Shown here: positions 5,460 through 5,669 of the stretch, one piece after another
How the letters are laid out: each line of letters starts with the position of its first letter
Numbering within the stretch: position 1 is the stretch's first letter
DNA from: an uncultured Lentisphaeria bacterium
GTDB lineage: Bacteria; Verrucomicrobiota; Lentisphaeria; Victivallales; UBA1829
DNA length: 5,669 nt
NCBI GenBank assembly: GCA_905211485.1
Contig: CAJMAW010000171.1
Location: 1-5,669, forward strand
Reading direction: 5' to 3'
Position numbers and translations under genes: made by a program
Notes under the pieces: generated by a model
Database searches by the model: none
Seen by the model: only the letters and a program-made list of their open reading frames with translations
Told to the model about the DNA's origin: nothing

Positions 5460-5479
5460 TATTTAAAGATAAAAATTAA

Positions 5480-5499
5480 ATAAGAATAATTATTGTTAT
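5480..5499 (+). promoter_or_regulatory. candidate Fur/PerR-type operator
   Basis: The 20-mer ATAAGAATAATTATTGTTAT is a dyad in which 18 of 20 positions are symmetric. It ends directly before the ATG of the Fur-family gene. The sub-site at 5484-5498 matches 10 of 14 defined positions of both the Fur box TGATAATNATTATCA and the PerR box TTATAATNATTATAA known from Bacillus. It is well placed for autorepression and overlaps the ribosome landing site, where no Shine-Dalgarno is visible. The surrounding AT-richness raises the chance of a fortuitous match. Confidence 0.5.
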
Positions 5500-5669
5500 A
5501 TGGAAAATTATTTGGACAGCAGTTTTGTGACTCTCTGCCGGAAGCAGAAGTGGAAATGCACTCCGCAGCGTCAGGCTGTGTATGATTTTCTGAAGGGGAA
5601 TCCCGGGCATCCGGATGTGGACGAAGTCTGGCAAGAGGCGAGAAAGAAAGTTCCGACAGTCACGCGGGA
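5500..5669 (+). CDS. Fur-family metal/peroxide-responsive regulator (partial, 3' end missing)
   Basis: The 56 codons present read as the N-terminal DNA-binding domain of a Fur/PerR/Zur-family repressor: helix 1 MENYLDSSFVTLCRKQKWK (1-19), then the family hallmark TPQRQAVYDFL (21-31), HPDVDEVWQEAR (37-48) and the start of the recognition-helix region VPTVTR (51-56), which in full-length members usually continues into a VYR segment. Such proteins are winged-helix dimers that bind DNA with Fe(II), Mn(II) or Zn(II). The metal ligands and dimer domain lie beyond the window, so Fur, PerR and Zur cannot be told apart. The ATG at 5500 has no good Shine-Dalgarno but starts the expected helix 1. A dyad resembling Fur/PerR boxes abuts the start codon, which suggests autoregulation. 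Confidence 0.88.
   Translation, partial: MENYLDSSFVTLCRKQKWKCTPQRQAVYDFLKGNPGHPDVDEVWQEARKKVPTVTR

Noticed and set aside
1..5669. New defence, mobile or biosynthetic system
   Set aside because: All recognisable genes are housekeeping or envelope genes. There is no transposase, integrase, nuclease, toxin-like pair, repeat array or attachment-site duplication.

Overview
The window looks like an ordinary chromosomal segment of a Gram-negative (diderm) bacterium of moderately high GC. It holds one glycosyltransferase gene on the minus strand and five genes on the plus strand (a BamD-like TPR protein, an LptE-like lipoprotein, elongation factor P, EF-P--lysine ligase EpmA, and the start of a Fur-family regulator). 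A lipoprotein signal peptide and an LPS-transport gene imply an outer membrane. The BamD-like/LptE pair, the EF-P sequence type and the style of the Fur fragment suggest the PVC superphylum, possibly Lentisphaerota (Victivallis-like) or a relative. This is inference from protein style, not a database result.

Layout: 1-60 is the gap after the glycosyltransferase and may carry the first codons of a following minus-strand gene. 61-1188 (minus) is a family-4 type glycosyltransferase. 1189-1428 is a divergent intergenic region with only weak promoter candidates. 1429-2556 (plus) is a secreted TPR protein resembling BamD, overlapped by 44 nt by 2513-3082 (plus), an LptE-like outer-membrane lipoprotein with a strong ribosome binding site inside the upstream gene. 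3083-3333 is intergenic and ends in a good sigma70-type promoter for efp. 3334-3903 is efp, with a hairpin over its stop codon, followed by epmA (about 4020-4955). 4956-5499 has no convincing gene. It holds a pyrimidine-rich tract, a cluster of hairpins, a run of nine C, phased A-tracts and then a strongly AT-rich promoter/operator region leading into the Fur-family gene at 5500, which the window edge cuts.

Two functional themes stand out. The TPR/LptE pair belongs to outer-membrane biogenesis (beta-barrel assembly and LPS insertion), and the divergent glycosyltransferase could serve surface polysaccharide synthesis. The efp/epmA pair is a substrate with its modifying enzyme: EpmA attaches (R)-beta-lysine to the conserved lysine of EF-P, which then rescues ribosomes stalled at polyproline. 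The beta-lysine source EpmB is not in the window. The Fur-family gene has a near-perfect dyad directly before its start codon, which suggests autoregulation.

I found no mobile element, CRISPR array, tRNA or rRNA, and no clear sign of a new multi-gene system. The items most worth a second look are the Fur-proximal operator, the structured gap 4956-5499, the hairpin at the efp stop codon and the BamD-like protein that lacks a lipobox.
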